6,439 nt of DNA, from positions 1 to 6,439 of the forward strand of contig JAJXUQ010000032.1 of NCBI GenBank assembly GCA_021782685.1, read 5' to 3'. The position numbers and the translations under genes are program-made. The notes under the pieces were generated by a model. It saw only the letters and a list, made by a program, of their open reading frames with translations. It made no database searches and was not told the origin of the DNA. Source of the stretch: a bacterium (GTDB lineage: Bacteria > Patescibacteriota > Minisyncoccia > Phycocordibacterales > Phycocordibacteraceae). Below are positions 1 to 5,759 of the stretch, piece after piece. The first letter of the stretch is position 1; each line of letters starts with the position of its first letter.

Positions 1-841
1 TCTTGAGCATGGTGGAGAAGTTGTCCGCGATACGCGCGAGGTAGAGCTTCTTGTACAGGTCGCCGACATACGGCACCGAGAGCTTGAGACCGTCCAGGAT
101 GAGCTTGCCGTGTTCGGTCTTCCCGAGCTGCCAGGCATACACGCCGAGCCCGACAAGGCCGATGAGCAGGAAGATGCCGTAATTGATGAGGAAATTCGAA
201 AAGCCGATGATGATGCTGGTATAGAGCGGCACCGGCTGCCCCGAGTCGAGCAGGACCGCGCTTATCTTCGGGATGACGAGCGTGAGCATGAGCGCCATGA
301 CGCCAAAGAAGACCGCGATGACGAAGATCGGGTAGATGAGCGCGTTTTCCGCTTTGCTGACCACGTCGTAAGAACGATCGAGATAGTCGGCGAGATAGAC
401 GAAGGTCTGCGACAGCTTGCCCGACTCCTCCCCCGCGCTCACCATATTCACGTAGAACGGCTTGAATACTTTCGGGTGCCGCGCGAGCGCTTTGCTTATG
501 GGGCTTCCGCTCTGGATATCGTCTCCGACGTCGGAAAGGATTTTCGCAAGCTGCTTGTTGTCGACTTCTGCGCCAAGAAGACGGAAGACGCGCAGCGCGG
601 ACACCTGCGCCTCGAACAGCGTCGCTATCTGGCGCGAAAGGACGACGATGTCTTTGTTGGAGACCCGGTTGAAGAACGGTATCTCGATCTCGAGCAGCGA
701 GCGCTTTTCGGTCGACTCGATGGACGAGATGATGAGGCTGCGCCGCTGGAGCGAGGAAATGGCGACTTCTTGCGAAGGAGCCTCGATAGTTCCGTCCCGC
801 TCGTGCCCGTCCTGATCGATGGCGTGATATTTGAAGAGCAT
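1..841 (-). CDS. pilC: Type IV pilus inner-membrane platform protein PilC (GspF family), 3' end cut by window
   Basis: PilC is the integral membrane platform on which the PilB and PilT motors act to add or remove pilins. The frame starts at ATG 841..839 and stays open to the window edge, giving 280 residues of a family usually near 400. Visible parts: an N-terminal stretch (about 1-45) with the usual pattern of a short aromatic start, D-x-x-G and a G-x-I-E-A segment; the first GspF repeat (about 65-190), containing LSRQIATLF and the conserved SAGEESGKL (135-143); a hydrophobic helix at about 168-191 ending in IPKI; a second helix at about 209-237; and the start of the second GspF repeat (YLARIADNFSTML, 267-279). 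The usual glycine after the first L-x-x-L-x-x-A is a glutamine (EAQVSAL). The start lies 9 bases after the pilT stop, with no Shine-Dalgarno sequence, so it is probably translated from the pilT transcript. The family call is very secure. Confidence 0.96.
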   Translation of the reverse strand, partial: MLFKYHAIDQDGHERDGTIEAPSQEVAISSLQRRSLIISSIESTEKRSLLEIEIPFFNRVSNKDIVVLSRQIATLFEAQVSALRVFRLLGAEVDNKQLAKILSDVGDDIQSGSPISKALARHPKVFKPFYVNMVSAGEESGKLSQTFVYLADYLDRSYDVVSKAENALIYPIFVIAVFFGVMALMLTLVIPKISAVLLDSGQPVPLYTSIIIGFSNFLINYGIFLLIGLVGLGVYAWQLGKTEHGKLILDGLKLSVPYVGDLYKKLYLARIADNFSTMLK

Positions 842-850
842 GGCGGAGTG

Positions 851-1912
851 TTAGAGGTACCGTTCGAAGGTTTTCGGATCCAGCGAGTGTTCGTAGGCGT
901 GTTCGACCGTTACCTCGCCTCGATGCACGAGATCCGCGAGCATACGGTCCATGTCGATCATCCCGTCCTGCGAGGAGGTCTGGATGACGGCGCTGATCTC
1001 GTGCGTCTGCGCCTCGCGAATGAGGTTCGCGACCGCGTTGTTGTTGATAAGGAGTTCGTATGCGGGAATGAGCCCACCCGAAACGCGCGGGATGAGCCGC
1101 TGGGAGAATATGCCGGCGAGCGACCCGGCGAGCTGCACGCGCACCTGCCCTTGCTGCTCGGCCGGGAACATGTCGATGATGCGGTCGATGGTCTGCGCGG
1201 CGTTATTGGTATGGAGCGTCGAGAGGACGAGATGCCCGGTCTCCGCGGCGGTGACGGCGGCCGAGATGGTCTCATAATCGCGCATTTCGCCCACCATGAT
1301 GACATCGACGTCCTCGCGGAAGGCGCTCTGCAGTGCGGTATGGAAGTCCGGCGCATCTATATAGACTTCGCGCTGATGGATGAGGGATTTTTTCGGGGTA
1401 AAGAGATATTCCACCGGGTCTTCGATGGTGAGGATATGTTCCGCCCGCATGTCGTTGATGCGGTTTATCATCGCGGCAAGCGTCGTCGACTTGCCGTGTC
1501 CGACCGGCCCGACGACGAGGAAAAATCCCTGTTCGCGCTGCGTGAATACCTCGAGTACGGACGGCAGATTCAGTTCGGCGAACGTGCGGATCGCGTGCGG
1601 TATGAGCCGAAGCGCCAAGGCGATCCCGCCCTGCACGCGATACCCGTTTATACGGAAGCGCATGTCCTCCCGATAGGCGAAAGAAAGGTCAATGCTCTGC
1701 TCCTTCTGGAAAGAGTCCCAGCGCGTCGGATCCACGATGCTCTTCAGCATCTCTTCCGTCTCGTCGGAGGTAAACGCCGGATACTTGGAAAGCGGGATGA
1801 GCGCACCGGAAATGCGGACCATCGGCCGGCCTCCGGCGAAGATATGCAGGTCGGACCCGCCTTCCGTAATGACGATATCAAGAAGCTCTTCAAGACGTTT
1901 GTGAACAGCCAT
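851..1912 (-). CDS. pilT: Twitching motility / pilus retraction ATPase PilT
   Basis: This is a hexameric cytoplasmic ATPase expected to power pilus disassembly and retraction through PilC. At 353 residues it has the normal PilT length. The PAS-like N-terminal domain (about 1-105) is followed by the RecA-like domain. Motifs: P-loop GPVGHGKSTT (135-144), Asp box IEDPVEY (163-169), Walker B with VDVIMVGEMRD (202-212), and His box GHLVLSTLHTNN (226-237). The C-terminal AVANLIRE (293-300) matches the PilT-specific AIRNLIRE retraction motif and distinguishes it from PilB. The P-loop still satisfies GxxxxGK[ST] but has V and H where PilT normally has T and S (GPTGSGKS). The ATG at 1912 is 9 bases after the upstream response-regulator stop, and pilC begins 9 bases after its TAA, so the three look co-transcribed. 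No Shine-Dalgarno sequence is visible. PilU is an alternative, but a single copy next to pilB and pilC favours PilT. Confidence 0.96.
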   Translation of the reverse strand: MAVHKRLEELLDIVITEGGSDLHIFAGGRPMVRISGALIPLSKYPAFTSDETEEMLKSIVDPTRWDSFQKEQSIDLSFAYREDMRFRINGYRVQGGIALALRLIPHAIRTFAELNLPSVLEVFTQREQGFFLVVGPVGHGKSTTLAAMINRINDMRAEHILTIEDPVEYLFTPKKSLIHQREVYIDAPDFHTALQSAFREDVDVIMVGEMRDYETISAAVTAAETGHLVLSTLHTNNAAQTIDRIIDMFPAEQQGQVRVQLAGSLAGIFSQRLIPRVSGGLIPAYELLINNNAVANLIREAQTHEISAVIQTSSQDGMIDMDRMLADLVHRGEVTVEHAYEHSLDPKTFERYL

Positions 1913-1921
1913 GGTGTTTTA

Positions 1922-2332
1922 TTAGCGGGGCGGTTCCCCCACAGGAGAAGCGTCCGTCTCGATGGTTCGCACGGTTTCGGTAAGCACTTCGGAAGGGATC
2001 GCGGACGCTTTTATGATGTAGCCGTCAGCGGCAAGCTCCTTCGCTTTCTCAAAATCGGAATCCTGGCCCTGGTTTGAAAGTATGATGATCTTCGAGCCTT
2101 TCGCGAGCTGTTCTTTCCGTATCACTTCGAGCGTTTCGAAGCCGCTCCTGCCCGGCATGATGACGTCAAGCAGGATGGCATCCGGCGCTGCGATTCTCTC
2201 CTTGCGAAGCGCGGTAAGAAGATCTTCACCGCCGCCGAACACGCTCACTTCGTGGCCGGCATTCTTGAACTTGATCGCGTAGAGGTCAAGCAGGAACCGG
2301 TCATCGTCGACAAGATAGATACGGTAGGCCAT
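1922..2332 (-). CDS. Single-domain response regulator (receiver domain only)
   Basis: This is a CheY-like receiver protein of 136 residues, without a DNA-binding or enzymatic output domain. The acidic cluster DDD is at residues 9-11, the predicted phospho-acceptor is D56 in LLDVIMPG, the switch Ser is S86 in IILSNQG, and the conserved Lys is K108 in GYIIKAS, so the phosphorylation site appears intact. The last 10-15 residues (DASPVGEPPR) are a short polar tail. Such proteins act by binding partners. In other T4P systems PilG and PilH are single-domain regulators that influence PilB and PilT, but I cannot assign orthology to either. It lies between pilB (26-base gap) and pilT (9-base gap), and no histidine kinase is visible. 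A TATACT box sits 8 bases before its ATG, suggesting its own leaderless promoter. The domain call is very secure; the role in switching between extension and retraction is inferred from position. Confidence 0.94.
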   Translation of the reverse strand: MAYRIYLVDDDRFLLDLYAIKFKNAGHEVSVFGGGEDLLTALRKERIAAPDAILLDVIMPGRSGFETLEVIRKEQLAKGSKIIILSNQGQDSDFEKAKELAADGYIIKASAIPSEVLTETVRTIETDASPVGEPPR

Positions 2333-2340
2333 TGTCAGCT

Positions 2341-2346
2341 AGTATA
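2341..2346 (-). promoter_or_regulatory. Putative leaderless -10 element of the response-regulator gene
   Basis: On the minus strand, TATACT is followed by AGCTGACA (8 bases) and then the ATG of the receiver-domain gene. It lies in the 26-base gap after pilB. No good -35 hexamer is visible upstream, within the pilB 3' end, and there is no Shine-Dalgarno sequence. If active it would transcribe the response regulator, pilT and pilC independently of pilB. The identical spacing upstream of pilN supports a shared promoter type. Confidence 0.55.
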
Positions 2347-2358
2347 GTACATAAATCG

Positions 2359-4128
2359 TCACTCGGTATCCCCTTCGGGGAAAAGATTCCTTCCGAGCGT
2401 ATTGATCTCTTCGAAAGGGATCTTCCCCTCGAGCGCCTTCACGATAGCGTCTTCCTGCATGGTGAGCAGGCCGCTCGAACGCGCCGCGGCGTAGATGCTC
2501 TCTTCGACCGGTTCTTTCAGCACTACCTGCTCGATCTTCTTGTCCATACGCAGTATCTCGAAGACTCCCATACGGCCGCGCGTGCCGTTCGGACATTCGG
2601 GCGTCGAACCCGTATGATAGAACTCCTTGAAGGGCGGGAGTTTCTTCCGATATTCTTCCGGCAAATCGGCAAATTCCCGTTCGAGGAACACCTTGATGCT
2701 GTCGGCGATCGGGAAGGGCTTGCCGGTACCCTCGCAGAGCCTCCGGACAAGCCGTTGCCCGATGACCGCGATAAGGGTCGGCGCGACAAGGAAAGGATCG
2801 ACACCCATGTCGATAAGGCGCGGGATCGCTCCCGTGGCGGTATTGGTATGGATGGTGGAAAAGACGAGGTGCCCGGTGAGCGCCGCCTGCACCGCGAGCG
2901 CCGCGGTCTCTTTATCACGGATCTCGCCGACCATGATGATGTCCGGGTCCTGGCGCAAGATCGAACGAAGCCCGCTCGCGAAATCGTAGCCTATCTCCGG
3001 ACGCACCTGGCTCTGAGCGACGCCGGGAATCTCGTATTCGACCGGATCCTCGAGCGAGACGACGTTCGCGGTCTCACGATCGAGTTCGGAAAGCATCGCG
3101 AAGAGGGTCGTCGATTTCCCCGATCCCGTCGGGCCGGCGATGAGGATGATGCCGTACGGGACCTTCATCATGGCGCGAACCGAGACGAGCTGCTCTTCCG
3201 AGAGCCCGACCGACTCCAAGGTCGCCGTCGCAGCCGATTGATCGAGGATACGCATCACGACCTTTTCGCCGAATTCCGTCGGGAAAGTGGAGACGCGGAA
3301 GTCGATGCGGCGCTTGTCGACCACCGCCGAGAACCGCCCGTCTTGCGGCTTCCTCTTCTCGTCGAGACGCAGCTTCGCGAGTATCTTGGTGCGCGCGACG
3401 ACCGCTTCATGCACCTTCGCCGGAAGTTCCAGGGAAGTATGGAGGTCGCCGTCGGTACGGAAGCGGACTCGCGTCTTGGTTGACGTGGGTTCGATGTGGA
3501 TATCGGATGCATGGCCCTCGATCGCGTACCGCAGTATCGTCGAGACGATCTTCGTCACCGGCGCATCCTCTTTCAAGGTCTCGTGAGAACCGGTCGTAAG
3601 GACGAGCGACTTGTCCTCCGAAGGCTCGCTGTCGGACTGACCTTCAGGCGTTGCAGCGGGTTTGCTGCTCATCTCGTATTCCGAGAGCGCCTTGCCTATT
3701 TCGCCCGAAAGATTCTGATACGCCTTGATTACCCGGTCAAAATCTTGTTTCGAAATGATGAAGATCTTATACGGGATGCCGGTCTGGCCTGAGATGAACT
3801 GTAGCGCATCGAGCGCTTCGACGTTGTCAGGATCGACGATGCCGACCTCGAGCGCGCCGTTCACCATATTGAGCGGTACGAACCCGTAATGCCGGGCGGA
3901 ATCGACCGGAATATAATTGAGCGCTTCCTCGGCGGCCGGCGGGTCACCGAGTATGCGCGTCGGGAGTTCGTATACCTCTCCCGCGGTAGCGAGCGCATCC
4001 TTGAGCGAAATACCGTGTTCTGCAAGCGCGTCTTCGAGCGGGCGATTCTTCGCGAGGTCGGACTCGATCGCCGCGCGATCGTCTGGGGAGAGAAGTCCTT
4101 TATCAAGAAGCAGTCCGAGAAGATTCAT
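2359..4128 (-). CDS. pilB: Type IV pilus extension/assembly ATPase PilB (GspE family)
   Basis: This hexameric ATPase drives pilin polymerisation through PilC. At 589 residues it is full length. The N-terminal MshEN-type domain spans about 1-140 (LLDKGLLSPDD; later NYIPVDSARHYGFVPL and EVGIVDP). A polar linker (about 150-190) is followed by the ATPase N2 domain with HASDIHIEP (206-214) and the arginine-rich strands around 220-280. Motifs: Walker A GPTGSGKSTT (332-341), Asp box LEDPVEYE (359-366), Walker B DIIMVGEIRD (396-405), and His box GHLVFSTIHTNT (419-430). The C-terminal GTRGRMGVFEIL (515-526) is typical of PilB/GspE. The zinc-binding tetracysteine motif is degenerate: only C465 and C512 are seen. 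The start at ATG 4128 lies 3 bases after the upstream TGA, with a weak GGA about 10 bases before it; an MshEN domain beginning at residue 1 supports this start. The gene ends in TGA. Confidence 0.97.
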   Translation of the reverse strand: MNLLGLLLDKGLLSPDDRAAIESDLAKNRPLEDALAEHGISLKDALATAGEVYELPTRILGDPPAAEEALNYIPVDSARHYGFVPLNMVNGALEVGIVDPDNVEALDALQFISGQTGIPYKIFIISKQDFDRVIKAYQNLSGEIGKALSEYEMSSKPAATPEGQSDSEPSEDKSLVLTTGSHETLKEDAPVTKIVSTILRYAIEGHASDIHIEPTSTKTRVRFRTDGDLHTSLELPAKVHEAVVARTKILAKLRLDEKRKPQDGRFSAVVDKRRIDFRVSTFPTEFGEKVVMRILDQSAATATLESVGLSEEQLVSVRAMMKVPYGIILIAGPTGSGKSTTLFAMLSELDRETANVVSLEDPVEYEIPGVAQSQVRPEIGYDFASGLRSILRQDPDIIMVGEIRDKETAALAVQAALTGHLVFSTIHTNTATGAIPRLIDMGVDPFLVAPTLIAVIGQRLVRRLCEGTGKPFPIADSIKVFLEREFADLPEEYRKKLPPFKEFYHTGSTPECPNGTRGRMGVFEILRMDKKIEQVVLKEPVEESIYAAARSSGLLTMQEDAIVKALEGKIPFEEINTLGRNLFPEGDTE

Positions 4129-4131
4129 TAC

Positions 4132-4446
4132 TCATTTTCCGCTTATGCCAGGAATCGGGGCGAAAGGATCCGGCCGGCCGATGGGCTCTGGAGAGACCGG
4201 CGTTGTGAGGTCGACAAGCGCGTTGAAACGCGGATCGGAAAAGATGGTGGTATCGAAGGAGATCGACTGCAGTTCGCTGATGAGCGTCTGAAAACGCGCC
4301 TGCGCTTCGTTCGTGTTCGACCCGGTCGCGGTCAGCGGCTGCTGATTCCCCGTTCCGGTAAAGAAATACCAGTAAGCACCCGCTGCAAGGATGAGCGTCG
4401 CGAGGATTGTAAGGATGGTGCTGGAATTGAATTTCATAGAAGTCAT
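4132..4446 (-). CDS. Small PilP-like T4P alignment-complex membrane protein
   Basis: This is a 104-residue protein with a short N terminus, one membrane helix at about 9-29 (ILTILATLILAAGAYWYFF), a polar segment, a short amphipathic helix (about 46-62) and a proline-rich C terminus containing GRPDPFAPI (90-98). G-R-x-D-P-F motifs of this kind occur in PilP and related pilus or secretion alignment proteins, and the position after pilO is where pilP normally lies. It differs from classical PilP, which is about 170 residues, has a lipobox cysteine and carries a beta-sandwich domain that contacts the PilQ secretin. Here there is no cysteine and no room for the beta domain. The ATG overlaps the pilO stop by 4 bases (ATGA), supporting translational coupling; M4 is an alternative start. 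I infer that it completes the PilM-N-O complex, but no symbol is assigned. Confidence 0.82.
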   Translation of the reverse strand: MTSMKFNSSTILTILATLILAAGAYWYFFTGTGNQQPLTATGSNTNEAQARFQTLISELQSISFDTTIFSDPRFNALVDLTTPVSPEPIGRPDPFAPIPGISGK

Positions 4447-5012
4447 TGTTGGAGCCAGTAGAGACGCAGGGTCATCGTATAGGTATAAGTGCCGGTTTCG
4501 GACCCGTTCACGGCGAGATCCTGGACATCGAGAAGCCGTAAGCTCTTCTCCGTACCCTGAAGGAACGATTGAAACGCCGAATAGGTACCGGTTGCCGAAA
4601 CCAGGAGATCGACCGAACCTACCGAACCGGTACCGGCAGAAGAAGAGGATGTTCCCGCAGCGCCCGAAGGATTTTCGGCGTTTGCGGAGTTCTTAGAAAC
4701 ATCGACACTGGAGAGCGAGAGGCCAGAGCGCGCGGCGAGTGCGTTCAGATCGAGGATGATGCCGACATTGTCTACCGAGTCGGGAAGGAACGTCGAGAGC
4801 CGCGAGAGAGCGGCGGGATCTATCGCGTTGCGGGCAGCGGCAAGAGTGTTCTCCTGGGCGTCATACGCTTTCGCCGCCGCAAGCGCCTGATCATCGCTTG
4901 CGATAGCGGCTTTCGTACGGGCTATCCTGCCGGTCCAAGTCGGATTTACGTATCCGAAGAAGATAGCGACGGAAATGATTATCGCGAGAAGCGGGAGGAC
5001 GCGGCTGTTCAT
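4443..5012 (-). CDS. pilO: PilO-like T4P inner-membrane alignment protein
   Basis: A bitopic membrane protein expected to pair with PilN. Of 189 residues, about 1-4 are cytoplasmic and about 5-22 form the membrane helix (VLPLLAIIISVAIFFGYV). A helical, Ala-rich and probably coiled-coil segment follows (about 27-62). The extracytoplasmic part includes FLPDSVDNVGIILDLNALA (75-93), which is typical of the PilO ferredoxin-like fold, and a later beta strand/helix pair (VDLLVSATGTYSAFQSFLQ, 134-152) ending in a TYTMTLRLYWL strand. Between the two halves is a Ser/Gly/Ala-rich low-complexity loop (about 108-132). The ATG overlaps the pilN TGA by 4 bases, and its own TGA overlaps the next ATG by 4 bases, indicating a tightly coupled set. 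No Shine-Dalgarno sequence is seen. The protein is slightly shorter than the usual ~200 residues. PilO-family identity rests on topology, fold pattern and order, not on a diagnostic residue. Confidence 0.87.
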   Translation of the reverse strand: MNSRVLPLLAIIISVAIFFGYVNPTWTGRIARTKAAIASDDQALAAAKAYDAQENTLAAARNAIDPAALSRLSTFLPDSVDNVGIILDLNALAARSGLSLSSVDVSKNSANAENPSGAAGTSSSSAGTGSVGSVDLLVSATGTYSAFQSFLQGTEKSLRLLDVQDLAVNGSETGTYTYTMTLRLYWLQQ

Positions 5013-5671
5013 GGCAAATGGGCGGTCGAAGTCGCAGTCGACGAGGCGTTTGCCACCGGAGCGCTCGTCGTTGCGACAACAGCAGCCGCAGCTGAAGGCG
5101 AAAAGGCGATGAGCTTCGGATCGAGCGTCGAATTGAATCCGAAGGTGACGGAATTATCTTTCTTTATGGCGATGTTCGAAAAAATAGCGTTTTGGATGCG
5201 GCCATCGGCGGCAAAGGCGATAGAGGTTGCCGCGAGAGTATTGAAGTTCTTTGCGGTACCCGTTCCATCGACTTGCACTGCCCCGGAACTGCCGATTGAC
5301 AGATGCAGCGAAGAGAAGCGGACGTTCGTCGGCATGATGTCCGCAAGCAGTGTGAAGAAATTAGAAAGCGCGACGTGCTTCGAAAGCAGCTGTTCCCCGG
5401 AGGCAAGGCGGTTGTGCAGTTGCAGGAAACTCTTGACGGTCGCGGGGTCGACGGCCGCTTCGGCCTTGCTAAGCTCGGTGTCTTTCGCCGATTGTGTCGC
5501 ATCAAGGATGCGGCCGTAAAAGAAAACACCGATCGCGAGCGCGAGCGCGAAGAAAAAAACGAGATACGCGAAGAAACCGAGCGCGCCGGAATAGTCGGCA
5601 CGGAACCGGCGTGTCGAGGATGATGCCGAATAAGGAACGAACGAGGTTGGTATCGTCGGAGGGAGAGCCAT
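5009..5671 (-). CDS. pilN: PilN-like T4P inner-membrane alignment protein
   Basis: PilN links cytoplasmic PilM to the membrane complex and pairs with PilO. This 220-residue protein has a cytoplasmic N terminus of about 28 residues, a membrane helix at about 30-53 (GFFAYLVFFFALALAIGVFF), a charged helix (about 54-73), and a region (about 74-185) with FLQLHNRLASGEQLLSKHV and NFFTLLADIMPTNVRFSSL, the usual PilN pattern before its ferredoxin-like domain. The C terminus (about 190-217) is an Ala/Ser/Thr-rich tail. The canonical PilM-binding INLLP motif is missing; IPTSFVP at residues 7-13 occupies a similar place and may substitute for it. The start at ATG 5671 is 8 bases after a TATACT box with no Shine-Dalgarno sequence, and follows an 88-base gap after pilM. 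The stop overlaps the pilO start by 4 bases. The family is likely; PilN rather than PilO is judged from order and the longer N terminus. Confidence 0.87.
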   Translation of the reverse strand: MALPPTIPTSFVPYSASSSTRRFRADYSGALGFFAYLVFFFALALAIGVFFYGRILDATQSAKDTELSKAEAAVDPATVKSFLQLHNRLASGEQLLSKHVALSNFFTLLADIMPTNVRFSSLHLSIGSSGAVQVDGTGTAKNFNTLAATSIAFAADGRIQNAIFSNIAIKKDNSVTFGFNSTLDPKLIAFSPSAAAAVVATTSAPVANASSTATSTAHLP

Positions 5672-5679
5672 TTCTTTTC

Positions 5680-5685
5680 AGTATA
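5680..5685 (-). promoter_or_regulatory. Putative leaderless -10 element of pilN
   Basis: On the minus strand, TATACT is followed by GAAAAGAA (8 bases) and then the pilN ATG. TATACT differs from the bacterial -10 consensus TATAAT at one base. Transcription would start about 6-8 bases downstream, at or next to the A of ATG, giving a leaderless mRNA. No convincing -35 hexamer sits 16-18 bases upstream. The same box and spacing occur before the response-regulator gene, which raises confidence. The call is by pattern only. Confidence 0.55.
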
Positions 5686-5711
5686 CTCTACGCACACAAG
5701 CCTTCGGCGCG

Positions 5712-5721
5712 GCACATGTGC
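5712..5721. promoter_or_regulatory. Perfect 10-base palindrome in the pilM-pilN gap (possible protein-binding site)
   Basis: GCACATGTGC is its own reverse complement and lies in the only sizeable gap of the window, about 26 bases upstream of the TATACT box of pilN. This places it at roughly -40 to -50 relative to the inferred transcription start, where activators often bind. A single 10-base palindrome can also arise by chance, and it is not followed by a T-run that would make it a terminator. Confidence 0.25.
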
Positions 5722-5759
5722 AAAACTTTCGTATCTTGCCGGACGGATTCTTCCGCGAC

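Noticed and set aside
1913..1921. AT-rich TAATAA before pilT as a further leaderless -10 box.
   Set aside because: It overlaps the stop codon of the preceding gene, does not fit TANNNT at the 8-base spacing seen twice elsewhere, and a 9-base gap already implies co-translation.
110..2077. A 655-codon open frame on the plus strand opposite pilC, pilT and the response regulator.
   Set aside because: It lies in exact reverse-complement register with the three genes, all of which share one frame. Antisense stops would need TTA, CTA or TCA codons in the genes, which are rarely used here, so a long empty frame is expected. Its product is rich in Arg, Asp and Glu with no recognisable domain.
2369..2381. 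A 5-base-pair hairpin (CCCC/GGGG) near the pilB end that could be a terminator.
   Set aside because: It is inside the pilB coding sequence, short, and not followed by a T-run on the transcribed strand.
2332..3483. A 383-codon open frame on the plus strand opposite pilB.
   Set aside because: This too is the exact reverse-complement register of a well-supported gene; the charged, domainless product matches a codon-bias shadow.
4126..5012. Possible recoding of TGA as glycine, as in some Candidate Phyla Radiation lineages.
   Set aside because: TGA ends pilN, pilO, the P-like gene and pilB at the expected family lengths, twice within ATGA overlaps with the next start, so it is a true stop.
4569..5519. 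A 316-codon open frame on the plus strand opposite pilO and pilN.
   Set aside because: It has no domain signature or start signal, and it conflicts with two genes linked by a 4-base coupled overlap and in the expected operon order.
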